In this document: one piece after another, positions 22,264-30,989 of the stretch | Layout: every line of letters begins with the position of its first letter | How positions within the stretch are numbered: position 1 is the first letter of the stretch | Origin: CANQBR01 sp964641395 | GTDB lineage: Bacteria; Bacillota; Negativicutes; Acidaminococcales; Acidaminococcaceae | Direction: 5' to 3' | NCBI GenBank assembly: GCA_964641395.1 | Contig: CAZXKQ010000021.1 | Location: forward strand, 1 to 33,339 | Length of the DNA: 33,339 bases | Made by a program: the position numbers and the translations under genes | Notes under the pieces: generated by a model | Told to the model about the DNA's origin: nothing | Databases searched by the model: none | What the model saw: the letters and a program-made list of their open reading frames with translations, nothing else

Positions 22264-24560
22264 CAGCGTCTGCTCTTCCTCTTCTTCCCTGGTAGCGGCT
22301 GGGCTCCCCGGCGGCGGCGGCCGGCTACGGCCCCTAAGGCGGCGCTGGAGCTGCCCCTCCTGGCCTTTTGCTGCCCCCGCCCCTGGCCAGCAGAACCTGC
22401 CTTGCGGACCAGCTGCTGCCGCAGCAATTCCTTGGCGGCGGCATCGCTGCCGGCCAGGATGAAGTCGATGCGCCGGCTGGCTACGTCAGCAGACAGCACC
22501 TCGATCCGCACCGCATCCCCCAGGCGGTAGCTCTTCTTATTGTGACTGCCCTGGAAGGAGTAAGCTTCCTCCCAGTACTGGTAGTAATCATCCATCAGGC
22601 TGGAAATGTGGACGAAGCCCTCCACCCCGTTGCTCAATTCCACATAGAAGCCGTTGGCCGTCACTCCGGAGATGAAGCCGTCGTACTCCTGGCCGATGTG
22701 GTCCGCCATGTACTCGCACTTCTTCAGCTCCACCGTGGCCCGCTCGGCCTCGGCCGCCAACCGCTCCCGGACGGAGCTCTGCTCGGCATAGACGGCCAGC
22801 TTGGCGGTGAGGCCCTCTGCCTCCTCCTGGGACAGGCGGGGCCGCTGCAGCCACTGGCGCAGCAGCCGGTGCACCAACAGGTCAGGATAGCGGCGGATGG
22901 GAGAGGTGAAGTGGGCGTAGTAGCTGGCAGCGAGGCCGAAGTGGCCGATGTTGCCTGTCTGGTACACCGCCTGCTTCATGCTGCGCAGGGCCACCGTGGT
23001 CACCAGCCTCTCCTCCGGCCGGCCGGCCACTGCTTCCAGGGCCCTCTGTACCTCTCTGGGCCTGAGCTTTTCGCTGGGAGCGAACTTCACGTTGAAGGTG
23101 GCCAACAACTTGGCCAGTTCCTGCATCTTGCTGTAGTCCGGCACGTCGTGGACCCGGTAGACGCAGGGCCACTGGGCCTGGGCCAGGTGTTGGGCCACTG
23201 TCTCGTTGGCCGCCAGCATGAACTCTTCGATGACGGCCTCCGCCCGGCCGTGGCTGCGGTTCACCACTTCGATAGGGTGCAGCCTTTCGTCGAGGATGAC
23301 CTTTTGCTCCGGCAGGTCGAAGTAGATGGCCCCTCGCCGGGCCCGCTTGGCGCTGAGGATGCCCCGCAGCTCGTCCATCAGGGCCGCCGGCCCCACCATG
23401 TCCGGGTACTGGGCCGCGGTTTCCGGCACCCCGTTGAGCAGGTCCCGCAGGATGTTGTAGCTGAGCCGGTGGCGCACCCTGATCACCGTGGGAAAGATTT
23501 CGTACTTGCGGACCTGGCCGGCCCCGTCGATGTGCATCTCGCAGGCCATGGCCAGCCTGTCCTCCCCGGCGTTCAGGCTGCAGATGCCGTTGCTCAGCCT
23601 GGGAGGCAGCATGGGCAGCACCCGGTCTACCAGGTAGACGCTGGTGCCCCGGGCCAGGGCCTCCTTGTCCAGCAGGCTGCCCTCCTTCACATAGTAGCTC
23701 ACATCGGCGATGTAGACCCCCAGCAGGTAGTCATCAGGGCCGTTTTTCTGCACATAGACGGCGTCGTCTAGGTCTTTGGCGTCCTCGCCGTCGATGGTGA
23801 CGATGAGGCGTTGGCGCAGATCCCGCCGCCCGGCCAGCTCGGCAGGGCTGATGCTGCTAGGTACCTGGCGGGAGGCGGCCAGCACCTCCTTGGGAAATTC
23901 CAGGGGCAGGTCGTTCTGTTTGATGATGGACAGGATCTCCAGGCCTACGTCCCCCTGGTTGCCTAGCACCTCCGCCACCCGGCCCTCGGCCTTGGCCGTG
24001 CCCTGGGGCCACTTAGTGAGCTCCACCACTACCTTCTGGCCGTTCTTGGCCCCGTTGAAGTTCCGCTTGCTGACGTAGATGTCCTGGCCTAGCCGCCAAT
24101 CGTCGGCTACCACGAAGGCGTAGTCCTTGTTGACGTGGAGGCTGCCTACCACCTTGCTGTTGGCCCGCTGGAGGATGCGGATCACCTCTCCCTCCAGCCG
24201 CTTGCCCCGGCTGCTGTGCCCTAACCGCACCAGCACCCGGTCGTTATTCATGGCGCCGCCGTTAGCCCGTTGGGGGATGAACACATCCTCCTGCTCCCGG
24301 TCGTCAGAGATGAGGAAGCTGTAGCCCTTGCTGGTCATCTGCAGCCGGCCTGCTGCCAGGCCCATCCGCTGGGGGAGGCCGTAGGTGCCGTAGCGGGTGC
24401 GCACCACCTGGCCGCCCTCCTCTAGGGCCCACAGCTCCTTCCACAGTTGGTCCGGCTCCGCCGCTCCCTGGAGGGCTTTGAGGATGGCCTCCGCCGTCAG
24501 GGGGGCGTAACTGCCCCGGCCCATCATCTCTAGAATCTGCGCCTGTAGTTTATTAGTCAT
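22263..24560 (-). CDS. rnr: ribonuclease R
   Basis: A 765-residue processive 3'-5' exoribonuclease that degrades structured and tmRNA-associated RNA. Domains in order: N-terminal helix-turn-helix-like part (about residues 1-65), cold-shock domains (about 70-220), RNB catalytic domain (about 250-580) with metal-ligand motif GEDAKDLDDAVYV and SPIRRYPDLLVHRLL, an S1 domain (about 615-700), and a Lys/Arg-rich tail to the end. The start is the ATG at 24558-24560, which gives the typical N-terminus; the open frame continues upstream into the esterase gene but that part is not conserved. Partner genes smpB and ssrA follow. Confidence 0.96.
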   Translation of the reverse strand: MTNKLQAQILEMMGRGSYAPLTAEAILKALQGAAEPDQLWKELWALEEGGQVVRTRYGTYGLPQRMGLAAGRLQMTSKGYSFLISDDREQEDVFIPQRANGGAMNNDRVLVRLGHSSRGKRLEGEVIRILQRANSKVVGSLHVNKDYAFVVADDWRLGQDIYVSKRNFNGAKNGQKVVVELTKWPQGTAKAEGRVAEVLGNQGDVGLEILSIIKQNDLPLEFPKEVLAASRQVPSSISPAELAGRRDLRQRLIVTIDGEDAKDLDDAVYVQKNGPDDYLLGVYIADVSYYVKEGSLLDKEALARGTSVYLVDRVLPMLPPRLSNGICSLNAGEDRLAMACEMHIDGAGQVRKYEIFPTVIRVRHRLSYNILRDLLNGVPETAAQYPDMVGPAALMDELRGILSAKRARRGAIYFDLPEQKVILDERLHPIEVVNRSHGRAEAVIEEFMLAANETVAQHLAQAQWPCVYRVHDVPDYSKMQELAKLLATFNVKFAPSEKLRPREVQRALEAVAGRPEERLVTTVALRSMKQAVYQTGNIGHFGLAASYYAHFTSPIRRYPDLLVHRLLRQWLQRPRLSQEEAEGLTAKLAVYAEQSSVRERLAAEAERATVELKKCEYMADHIGQEYDGFISGVTANGFYVELSNGVEGFVHISSLMDDYYQYWEEAYSFQGSHNKKSYRLGDAVRIEVLSADVASRRIDFILAGSDAAAKELLRQQLVRKAGSAGQGRGQQKARRGSSSAALGAVAGRRRRGAQPLPGKKRKSRR

Positions 24561-24594
24561 ACTATCCCTTCCATCCCTAGTAGTTCTCGTCCCT

Positions 24595-24603
24595 ATTATA
24601 ACA
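24595..24603 (-). promoter_or_regulatory. extended -10 promoter of rnr-smpB
   Basis: TATAAT (24595-24600) with TG one base upstream on the minus strand. No clear -35, which extended -10 promoters tolerate. Start near 24588, giving a leader of about 28 nt. Confidence 0.55.
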
Positions 24604-24621
24604 CAGCCGCTGCCGCCCTGG

Positions 24622-25377
24622 CTAGGCACCCCCTGCTCCGGCCAAGAAGCGGGCGATGGCGGCGTACACCCTCTCCCTCTCCCTGTCCAGGGTGACGATG
24701 TGGCCGCTCTGCTCCAAGCAGAGGAGGGCCTTGTCCTCCGGCCTGCTGCCCAGGTGCTCAAAAATGTAGGAGCCGCTGCTGGGCAGCACGGTGCGGTCGT
24801 GGCGGGCCTGGATGACTAGGGCCCGGCCCCTGACGGCCTGGATGTAGCGCTGCTTGCACTGCTTCAGCAGCTGGAAGAGGCTGGGCAGGGGGGCCACCGG
24901 CATGGAGGGATTGCTCAGGTTGTAGGCATCCATCTCCCTGTAGCTCCGCTGCCGCTTAGGCAGCTCCCTGATGAAGTACTTCAGCAGCCAGAGGAAGGGG
25001 GCCCACCTGTTGGTCACGAAGATGGGGGTGGACATGAAGATGCCCCCGGCACAGGGCAGGGTGGCGGCGGCCTTCAGGGCCAGCAGCCCGCCTAGGGAGA
25101 GGCCGGCTATGTAGATCCGTTGGTAACGGGCGGCCAGTTGGGCGTAGGCCGCCTCTACCGAGGCGTACCAGTCGGCGGCCCGGCTGGCGGCCAGGTCGGC
25201 GAAGCTGCCCCCGTGGCCGGCTAAGCGGAGCCCTAGGACCGTGTAGCCCAGCCGGTGCAGGTAGTCCCCCAGGGGGCGCAGTTCGGCCGGGGTGCCGGTG
25301 TAGCCGTGGATAAGGAGCAGGGCCTCCGGCCTGCTGCCAGGGAGGAAATAGGCGGCGGCGCCGTCTCTAAGCTCCAT
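24622..25377 (-). CDS. carboxylesterase, alpha/beta hydrolase (Est30 type)
   Basis: A 251-residue serine hydrolase close in size and layout to Est30 of Geobacillus. The oxyanion region is LLIHGYTGTP (residues 21-30). The nucleophile Ser94 is in AGLSLGGLL, the acid is Asp194 in QARHDRTV, and the base is His226 in QSGHIVTLD. It should cleave short-chain esters or monoacylglycerols; the natural substrate is unknown. The start is the ATG at 25375-25377 with GGAGGGG upstream; a longer frame crosses the promoter. In many Firmicutes this gene precedes rnr and smpB, as here, although a separate promoter for rnr is visible. Confidence 0.93.
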   Translation of the reverse strand: MELRDGAAAYFLPGSRPEALLLIHGYTGTPAELRPLGDYLHRLGYTVLGLRLAGHGGSFADLAASRAADWYASVEAAYAQLAARYQRIYIAGLSLGGLLALKAAATLPCAGGIFMSTPIFVTNRWAPFLWLLKYFIRELPKRQRSYREMDAYNLSNPSMPVAPLPSLFQLLKQCKQRYIQAVRGRALVIQARHDRTVLPSSGSYIFEHLGSRPEDKALLCLEQSGHIVTLDRERERVYAAIARFLAGAGGA

Positions 25378-25407
25378 CAGTCCGCCCCTCCTTTCTGCTT
25401 TTTCCCT

Positions 25408-25436
25408 ATTATACCATAAGGAGGGAAGAAGGGCAA
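25408..25436 (-). promoter_or_regulatory. promoter of the esterase gene
   Basis: On the minus strand, TTGCCC (25431-25436), 17-nt spacer, TATAAT (25408-25413) with TG one base upstream. It is the last GC-rich-genome feature before the AT-rich region. Confidence 0.7.
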
Positions 25437-25471
25437 AAAAGCCCGCCGGAGGGCAGGGGATAGGGCGGAGC

Positions 25472-25482
25472 AAAAAATTTAC
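25472..25482 (+). repeat. 11-bp direct repeat, left copy
   Basis: AAAAAATTTAC here and at 26421-26431, on either side of the decayed IS256 transposase. The AT-rich word could be chance or a relic of element ends. Confidence 0.3.
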
Positions 25483-25612
25483 GAAGGTATACTTTTGTCA
25501 TACCCACTTACCATATATAGGTATAAATTGAATACATGAAAGAGCCACAGGCTAACCTTCTAGATATGGAGTAAATGCCTAATTCCAGCATGGTATCGGG
25601 GTGAGGATACCC

Positions 25613-26415
25613 ATGGCTCAACTCAGTATCACACTGAACCAGGAAGAGATCTTGCTACTTGTTGCAGAAAATCCCACTGCTACCTTCAAAAATCTCCTAG
25701 AAAGTAGGCTCAGCGGCCTTCTGAAAATCGAAGCATTTTGAATAGCTATAGGCTGGCCTAAATGAGAGGATTGCTGCGAGAAGGAACAGCCGGAACGGCA
25801 TCTGTAGACAGGTTCTCAGTACTAGGGTAGGCATGAGCAATATCCAAATGCCAAGCCATCAGAAGCCGCCTTCCAAGACCATGGCCTTGGAGAATTATTA
25901 CCGTTGCGAGGCATTGTCGGTCATTGCTATGGCGAAAATGGTGGCAAAGGAGTCTTCCACCCGGAATGTGTTTCGGATTATGGAAACGATATGCAACATT
26001 TCCTACTTTAAAAGTCTACGATTTCTGAAGTCTACAAGGATCTGCCCGCATCTGTGGAGGATTTTCGCAATCGTCGGCTGCTAGGTAAGTGTCCCTTCTT
26101 TGTCCTGGATGCCACCTATTTCAAAGCGCACGAGAACTACAGAATCAACTATAAGGCACTCATGGTAACCTGGGCTACCAAAACTCTTGGACACCGTGAA
26201 ACCGTGAAGTCGTTGGCTTCAGGGTCTTTCAGAAGTTAGTTTTCAGATATTATACGGACGGAGTTTTGCTGATAACATATGGAGCACTCGAGGGCCCTCT
26301 GACTGCTATAATCAGGCTTTTTCGTAGGTTCCCTGGCAGAGGGGCTAGTTTTATTTCACAAAGAATGTACCCTTATCGAGGAGTGCGGAGATGTTGAGTA
26401 GGCTTCTATGGGATG
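25613..26415 (+). pseudogene. IS256-family transposase, degenerate left copy
   Basis: Pieces of one transposase can be read in changing frames. 25613-25741 gives the N-terminus MAQLSITLNQEEILLLV to a stop. Near 25780-25815 is a remnant of the conserved R-x-SRNG segment. 25833-26040 includes KTMALENYYRCEALSVIAM and STRNVFRIMETIC. 26054-26239 includes PFFVLDATYFKAHENYR (first catalytic Asp region) and LGHRETV. About 26270-26412 matches the VPWQRCQ-x-HFTKN region with two stops. The C-terminal third is missing. Frameshifts and stops show it is inactive. It marks the left edge of the AT-rich island. No ribosome site or convincing terminal inverted repeats were found. Confidence 0.85.
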
Positions 26416-26420
26416 CTAGT

Positions 26421-26431
26421 AAAAAATTTAC
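26421..26431 (+). repeat. 11-bp direct repeat, right copy
   Basis: Second copy of AAAAAATTTAC (see 25472-25482), just after the last recognisable piece of the left transposase remnant. Confidence 0.3.
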
Positions 26432-26470
26432 CTGGGGGAATTAACATACAATTTGGGAATTGACATCATT

Positions 26471-26495
26471 TAAACATCTATAATAACGATGTTTA
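26471..26495. promoter_or_regulatory. 8-bp inverted repeat upstream of the carbamoylase operon
   Basis: TAAACATC (26471-26478) and GATGTTTA (26488-26495) flank a 9-nt spacer that contains TATAAT. It lies upstream of the better promoter at 26513-26541, so it could be an activator or repressor site, or the operator of a second promoter. Confidence 0.55.
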
Positions 26496-26512
26496 TCTGC
26501 GGATATTTGAAT

Positions 26513-26541
26513 TTTACAATCATCTTTTTATAGTATATAAT
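26513..26541 (+). promoter_or_regulatory. promoter of the carbamoylase / dcuC operon
   Basis: TTTACA (26513-26518), 17-nt spacer, TATAAT (26536-26541). Start near 26548, leader about 100 nt. Confidence 0.75.
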
Positions 26542-26550
26542 TCCTTTAAG

Positions 26551-26584
26551 CGATGGCAATGCACCTATAAATGCCTTGCCATCG
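26551..26584 (+). promoter_or_regulatory. 5' leader hairpin or operator of the carbamoylase operon
   Basis: CGATGGCAA (26551-26559) and TTGCCATCG (26576-26584) are perfect 9-bp inverted arms with a 16-nt spacer, located at the very start of the predicted transcript. It may be an operator at the start site or an RNA hairpin protecting the 5' end. Confidence 0.55.
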
Positions 26585-26647
26585 GTTTAGCTAACTTCGA
26601 TTTGGTTGAATTTTAGTTGATATTAAGATTGGAGAAGGGATGGTACT

Positions 26648-27880
26648 ATGGTTAACGTAAATCGTGTTCGTAAAATGATTGACGAACTTGGGCAATATGG
26701 AAAAACTCGTCAAAATGGCGTTACAAGGATTACTTTTTCAAAGGAGTACAAGGAGGCCACAGCATATTTGCGCACTTATATGGAACAACTAGGCCTGGAG
26801 ATTTCAGTGGATTCCTTTGGTAATATGTTTGGTATCTATAAGGGTAGGGATTCTTCACTACCCAAAATACTTACAGGCTCCCATCTGGATTCCGTACCTG
26901 AGGGTGGCAGAATCGATGGTGCCTTAGGGATTGCATGTTCTTTAGAGGTTATTCGGTCCTGGCATGATGAGGGTTATATGCCAAACCGAGATGTCCAGAT
27001 TATAGTAACGGCAGAAGAAGAGGGTTGCACATTTGGCTTAGGCTGTTTGGGTGCTCGTTGCATAGCAGGTGAAATGGTTGGCAAAAGCCCTTATGATATG
27101 TCTAAAAAAGACGGCACCACTATGGCAGAATGTATGCTTGAATATGGGCTCAATCCTGATGGTGCTTTTGATAAGTGTGCCCTAGATCCTAAAAATTACA
27201 AATGCTATCTTGAGCTACATGCTGAACAAGGTGAGGAACTTATGATTACGAACACACCATGTGCAGTTGTTACAAGTATCCCAGGAATTGAGAGACGCTG
27301 GCTAACTTTTACTGGCAAGTCTAACCACGCCGGTACTACGAGAATGGGCCGTCGTAAAGATGCCATGGTTGCGGCTGCCTCATTTATTACAGGCATGTAT
27401 GAAAAGGCTTTGAAATCTAATGGAAGATTTGTTGCTACCGTAGGTGTTTGTAGCATTCCTGCCGAGGCTATTAATATCGTTCCTGGCGTATCAAAAATTG
27501 CAGTTGAGTCTCGTTTCCCGACTCCTGGTATAAAAGACGAGGTTTATAGGGCCATTGATGATTGTATTAAATATGCGGAAGATACCTATGGTGTAAAAGT
27601 TGCCTGCGACAGGCATCTCTATTCTCCCCCTGTCGCTTTTGATAAATCATTGGTAGATGAACTGATGAGGGCAGCAGATGAGGTTGATGTTAAACACTGC
27701 GCAATGCCTAGCTGGGCGGGTCATGACGGTAAAATAATCCAGACAAGATTCCCTGCAGGAATGTTATTCGTTCCCAGTATAGGCGGTATTAGCCATTCCC
27801 CTTTAGAAGCAACCCCATGGGAAGCCGTTGCGGATGCTTTGAAGGTTATGGATAGGGCGTTAAAAAATTTGTCGAAATAG
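26648..27880 (+). CDS. M20 family N-carbamoyl-L-amino-acid hydrolase / allantoate amidohydrolase-like
   Basis: A 410-residue metal-dependent amidohydrolase of the hydantoinase/carbamoylase group. Metal-ligand motifs are His79 in TGSHLDSVPEGG, Asp90 in RIDGALG, Glu124/Glu125 in TAEEEG, His191 in LELHAEQG and His383 in ISHSPLEA. SNHAGTTRM lies in the dimerisation/substrate lid. Family enzymes cleave N-carbamoyl amino acids, ureidoglycolate-type or allantoate substrates to the amino acid, CO2 and ammonia. Context with DcuC and aspartate dehydrogenase points to N-carbamoyl-aspartate or a similar ureido acid (inference). The gene is AT-rich, unlike the chromosome to its left. GGAGAAGGG lies before the ATG. 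It is 16 nt upstream of dcuC, thus an operon. Confidence 0.87.
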   Translation: MVNVNRVRKMIDELGQYGKTRQNGVTRITFSKEYKEATAYLRTYMEQLGLEISVDSFGNMFGIYKGRDSSLPKILTGSHLDSVPEGGRIDGALGIACSLEVIRSWHDEGYMPNRDVQIIVTAEEEGCTFGLGCLGARCIAGEMVGKSPYDMSKKDGTTMAECMLEYGLNPDGAFDKCALDPKNYKCYLELHAEQGEELMITNTPCAVVTSIPGIERRWLTFTGKSNHAGTTRMGRRKDAMVAAASFITGMYEKALKSNGRFVATVGVCSIPAEAINIVPGVSKIAVESRFPTPGIKDEVYRAIDDCIKYAEDTYGVKVACDRHLYSPPVAFDKSLVDELMRAADEVDVKHCAMPSWAGHDGKIIQTRFPAGMLFVPSIGGISHSPLEATPWEAVADALKVMDRALKNLSK

Positions 27881-27896
27881 AAAAGGAGGCAACAAA

Positions 27897-29147
27897 ATGT
27901 TATTTGCAGTAGGCGTGGTTGTAATTGCAATTACGATGTATGCCATAATTAAAGGACATGAGGCTAAGCTCGTCCTGGTAATTGGTGGTATGGTCATGTG
28001 TTTTGCCGCAGGTAAATTTAATCTTCCGTTTGATACTTTTGCCGATGCTATGGTTAATAAGGGCTTAGTGCCTGTTGTTTGTTCGGTTATGGGTTTTGCT
28101 TATGTTATGAAATTGACTGAATGCGATACTAATCTTGTGCATTTGCTAGCTGACCATGTAAAAAGATTTAAAATTTTGCTAATTCCTGCAGCCGTTATAA
28201 TAACCTGGCTGGTAAATATTGCTTTGCCTACAGCGGCAGGATGTGCCGCAGCAGTTGGTATCGTTTTGATTCCCACTATGATTAATTCCGGTATCCATCC
28301 GGCCATTGCCGCTTCTTGTATCCTGGCTGGCACTTGGGGTTCAGTATTAAATCCTGGTACGGTACATAACCCATTTATTGCGAAGATAGCCAATACTGAT
28401 CCCATGTCGATAGTTATAGGGCATTTTCCTGCAGCAGCTGCTGCGGTGTGCGTTATGGCAATTGTCTTAGCATTAATAGCTTATTACCTTAAAGAAAACA
28501 CGGGATACGTACCAGCAGCGGCACTCGAAGAAGGCGAGCAGTTTAAGGTAAATTACATAAAGGCCATTATGCCAATCGTTCCTTTACTACTGCTAATATT
28601 AGGTTCCAAACAAATTAAGATAATCCCTTATATGTCTGTATTGCAATGCATGCTTATAGGTGTTATCATTACAGCAGCAATTACAAGGCCAAACTTAATA
28701 AAAATGTCCAAAGAGTTCTTTTCTGGTATGGGCAGTGCCTATGGAAATGTCATCGGTTTGATTGTGGCAGCCGCTGTATTTGTCGCCGGAATGCAGGCCT
28801 TAGGCATTATCAATACGCTGATTGCTTACATGAAAGCTTCAACAAGCATTGCCAAGATAGCAGCTGCCGTCGGTCCTTATTTAATTACTGTTTTGTCAGG
28901 TTCTGGCGATGCTGTAAGCTTGGCCTTTAATGGTGCTATTACTCCCCATGCTGTTGAGTTTGGTCTGGATCCTGCTCGCTTGGGTTCTCTGGCATATTTG
29001 TCGGGTGGCCTTGGTCGTTCTATGTGCCCCGTTGCTCCTGTTACTATTATCTGTGCCCAACTGGCTGGCTGCGAGGCTATGGATATGGTAAAGAGAAACG
29101 CTATCCCTGCAACTCTGGCCCTGTTAGTCGTATTGCTTATTATTTGA
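27897..29147 (+). CDS. dcuC: DcuC-family anaerobic C4-dicarboxylate transporter
   Basis: A 416-residue inner-membrane protein with about 11-12 hydrophobic helices. Conserved DcuC segments are LPTAAGCAAAVGIVLIPTMI, LAGTWGSVLNPGTVHNPFI, LSGSGDAVSLAFNGAITPHA and SGGLGRSMCPVAPVTII. E. coli DcuC (about 460 residues) exchanges or exports succinate, fumarate and malate under anaerobic conditions. Here the pairing with a carbamoyl-amino-acid hydrolase suggests that the carried ligand may be a carbamoylated or amino dicarboxylate, or that it exports succinate or fumarate formed from it (inference). AAAGGAGG precedes the ATG. No terminator was identified directly after it. Confidence 0.9.
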   Translation: MLFAVGVVVIAITMYAIIKGHEAKLVLVIGGMVMCFAAGKFNLPFDTFADAMVNKGLVPVVCSVMGFAYVMKLTECDTNLVHLLADHVKRFKILLIPAAVIITWLVNIALPTAAGCAAAVGIVLIPTMINSGIHPAIAASCILAGTWGSVLNPGTVHNPFIAKIANTDPMSIVIGHFPAAAAAVCVMAIVLALIAYYLKENTGYVPAAALEEGEQFKVNYIKAIMPIVPLLLLILGSKQIKIIPYMSVLQCMLIGVIITAAITRPNLIKMSKEFFSGMGSAYGNVIGLIVAAAVFVAGMQALGIINTLIAYMKASTSIAKIAAAVGPYLITVLSGSGDAVSLAFNGAITPHAVEFGLDPARLGSLAYLSGGLGRSMCPVAPVTIICAQLAGCEAMDMVKRNAIPATLALLVVLLII

Positions 29148-29558
29148 TCTATGCAAATTTCAACAATCAAATTGCAAGACCTGTTTAAAAAGTTATTCCC
29201 CTAAGCCCTTCCTTTGGAGAAAAGGTTGCTTACAGATTCTCGGCTTGTCTGATGGTACTGTACCGATATCTTGTCCAAATTTCTGAAAGCATCGCTTGCG
29301 ATGTAAATTGACTTGATGTCGGTACTGTGCCACTAGGATCGCTTTCAACTAACTATTGAGATTATCCGATTTAGCTCCCAGTTAAAAGCTTCAATCCGGG
29401 TGCGAGAGTTTAGCGTCCCACGGGGAAGGCTGTTGCATTAGACCCCCGTATTGGCAATCGTGGCAGGTGGATGACTGTCGATTTTCTGTTCTTATATGCG
29501 GAACCAGATTAAAAATACTCTTGTCGTATAATGTTACCCATTTTTCGGCTTGTTTTTA

Positions 29559-29567
29559 TGATATAAT
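29559..29567 (+). promoter_or_regulatory. extended -10 candidate for the aminotransferase operon
   Basis: TGATATAAT at 29559-29567. No good -35 was found. The leader to the ATG would be about 185 nt. Confidence 0.45.
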
Positions 29568-29574
29568 AAATCAA

Positions 29575-29597
29575 TCCGAGGCACTGGCCACCTCGGA
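29575..29597 (+). promoter_or_regulatory. GC-rich leader hairpin before the aminotransferase gene
   Basis: TCCGAGG (29575-29581) and CCTCGGA (29591-29597) form a 7-bp stem with a 9-nt loop, starting at the predicted transcription start. The loose T-rich sequence after it (CGTTTTA) makes a weak terminator possible as well. Confidence 0.45.
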
Positions 29598-29758
29598 GAT
29601 CGTTTTATGTAGATTTCGTTCCAAATACAAAAGTTGTTGTCATAGATTGTATATTTTTAGCTGCCTTGATTCTGCAGTCAGCCATCCTTGTGGTTTAAAT
29701 TTATAGTGAACTATTATCATTATGACCGACAGCTGTCAAATTAAATAGGAGGCTAATT

Positions 29759-30976
29759 ATGGATTCTTTAACTGCAAAATATGCTAAATTGGGTGTAGAA
29801 TCAGCACCTGGGCAAGAGGATCTGCAGCAAAAGGTTGAGTTGCCGCTTCGTGGAGAACCTGTTAAAGGGAAAAAGATTGATTTTTCACATGGTGATGTTG
29901 ATGCTCACATTCCTACGCCGGGCTGCCTGGATTTGTTTCTTGAAGGCTTTGCCAAGGGTGCTCAACAGGCATATACTGAATACCGTGGGCAGAAGGCTGC
30001 CCGCCATGATGTGGCCCGTAAATTAACGGCATTTACTGGAGCTTCTGTGAATCCTGATACAGAAATTATTCTTACACCTGGCACACAGTGCGCATTGTTT
30101 TTAGCTATGGGTGCTCTAGTAGGAAGAGGAGATAAGGTTGCTATAGTTCAACCAGATTACTTCGCTAACCACAAGTTAGTCGAATTCTTTGATGGCGAAA
30201 TAGTTCCTATTCAAATGCATTACGAAACTGCTCCTGACGGCACCGCCGGTCTTGATGTTAAGGAATTAGAAGCAGCCTTTGCTAATGGGGTAAAACTGTT
30301 CTTATTCTCTAATCCCAATAATCCAACAGGCGTGATTTATTCAAGGAGAGAAATCACTACTATAGCTAAATTAGCTAAAAAATATTGTGCTTCACTCATT
30401 GTTGATGAGCTTTACAGTCGTCAGATTTTTGACAATCGCCCTTATACACATCTGGGGGCTTTAGAAGAACGTCCGGCAAACCTTGTCACTATTCTTGGAC
30501 CGTCCAAGACGGAATCACTATCGGGTTTCCGCCTTGGCGCAGCATTTGGCACCAAATACATCATTGACCGTATGGAGAAATTGCAGGCTATAGTGTCCTT
30601 GCGCTGTGGCGGCTATAGTCAAGCTGTTTTTACAAGCTGGTTTAACGAGCCGGTTGGGTTTATGGCCGACAGAATTCGTCAACACCAAGAAATTCGTGAT
30701 GGGGCACTGAAAATTTGTCGCGCCGTTCCGGGAGTTACAGTTCGTACAACAGAGGGTGGTTCGTATTTGTTCGTTTGCCTGCCTGAGCTAGATATATCCA
30801 TTGGTGATTTCTGTAAGTGTGTTCGTAAGTTAGCCAATGTAACGATAACCCCTGGTACGGAATTTGGACCACAGTTTACGCATCATTTCCGCATTAATTT
30901 TTCTCAGGACAAAGCATCCGCTTTTGATGCACTCTGTCGTGTTTTTACAGTTTTGGAGCGCTATCGCAAAGTGTAA
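29759..30976 (+). CDS. class I/II PLP-dependent aminotransferase
   Basis: A 405-residue fold-type I aminotransferase. PLP-binding features are Lys250 (GPSKTESLSGFRLG), Asp216 (VDELYSR), the SNPNNPTG motif at 184-191, Arg258, and the carboxylate-binding Arg in HHFRINFS near the C-terminus. Substrate specificity cannot be read from sequence. In context it may move the amino group of aspartate or of the freed amino acid to a keto acid. AGGAGG lies 6 nt before the ATG. It is followed by the aspartate dehydrogenase-like gene 13 nt later on the same transcript. Codon use is AT-rich, like the rest of the island. Confidence 0.9.
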   Translation: MDSLTAKYAKLGVESAPGQEDLQQKVELPLRGEPVKGKKIDFSHGDVDAHIPTPGCLDLFLEGFAKGAQQAYTEYRGQKAARHDVARKLTAFTGASVNPDTEIILTPGTQCALFLAMGALVGRGDKVAIVQPDYFANHKLVEFFDGEIVPIQMHYETAPDGTAGLDVKELEAAFANGVKLFLFSNPNNPTGVIYSRREITTIAKLAKKYCASLIVDELYSRQIFDNRPYTHLGALEERPANLVTILGPSKTESLSGFRLGAAFGTKYIIDRMEKLQAIVSLRCGGYSQAVFTSWFNEPVGFMADRIRQHQEIRDGALKICRAVPGVTVRTTEGGSYLFVCLPELDISIGDFCKCVRKLANVTITPGTEFGPQFTHHFRINFSQDKASAFDALCRVFTVLERYRKV

Positions 30977-30989
30977 AAAGGAGTACATT

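Larger units (their letters stand above)
29148..29758. other. 611-bp gap in the island
   Basis: No convincing gene. A minus-strand reading at about 29170-29470 gives a broken protein-like text (for example RIEAFNWELNRIISIV, stops, then WHSTDIKSIYIASDAF) that could be another decayed transposon gene, but I cannot name the family. A 79-codon plus-strand frame at 29467-29706 has no family features. An extended -10 and a hairpin near 29559-29597, and a palindrome GACAGCTGTC at 29728-29737, may control the aminotransferase gene. Confidence 0.5.

Noticed and set aside
22368..23771. Long 467-codon open frame opposite rnr, and similar long antisense frames (for example 15103-15987, 17613-18365, 18557-19372, 484-1200)
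   Set aside because: They lie antisense to conserved genes in GC-rich DNA, have low-complexity compositions and show no family motif. They are frame shadows.
24561..24761. Longer RNase R frame
   Set aside because: It crosses the predicted rnr promoter and enters the esterase gene; the added residues are the esterase in another frame.
26471..26484. TTGACA (26460-26465) with TATAAT (26479-26484) as the main carbamoylase promoter
   Set aside because: The spacer is only 13 nt, too short for sigma-70; the TTTACA/TATAAT pair at 26513-26541 has the ideal 17 nt.
29467..29706. 79-codon plus-strand frame in the island gap
   Set aside because: No ribosome site, no family features, and it overlaps a promoter-like sequence; probably chance.
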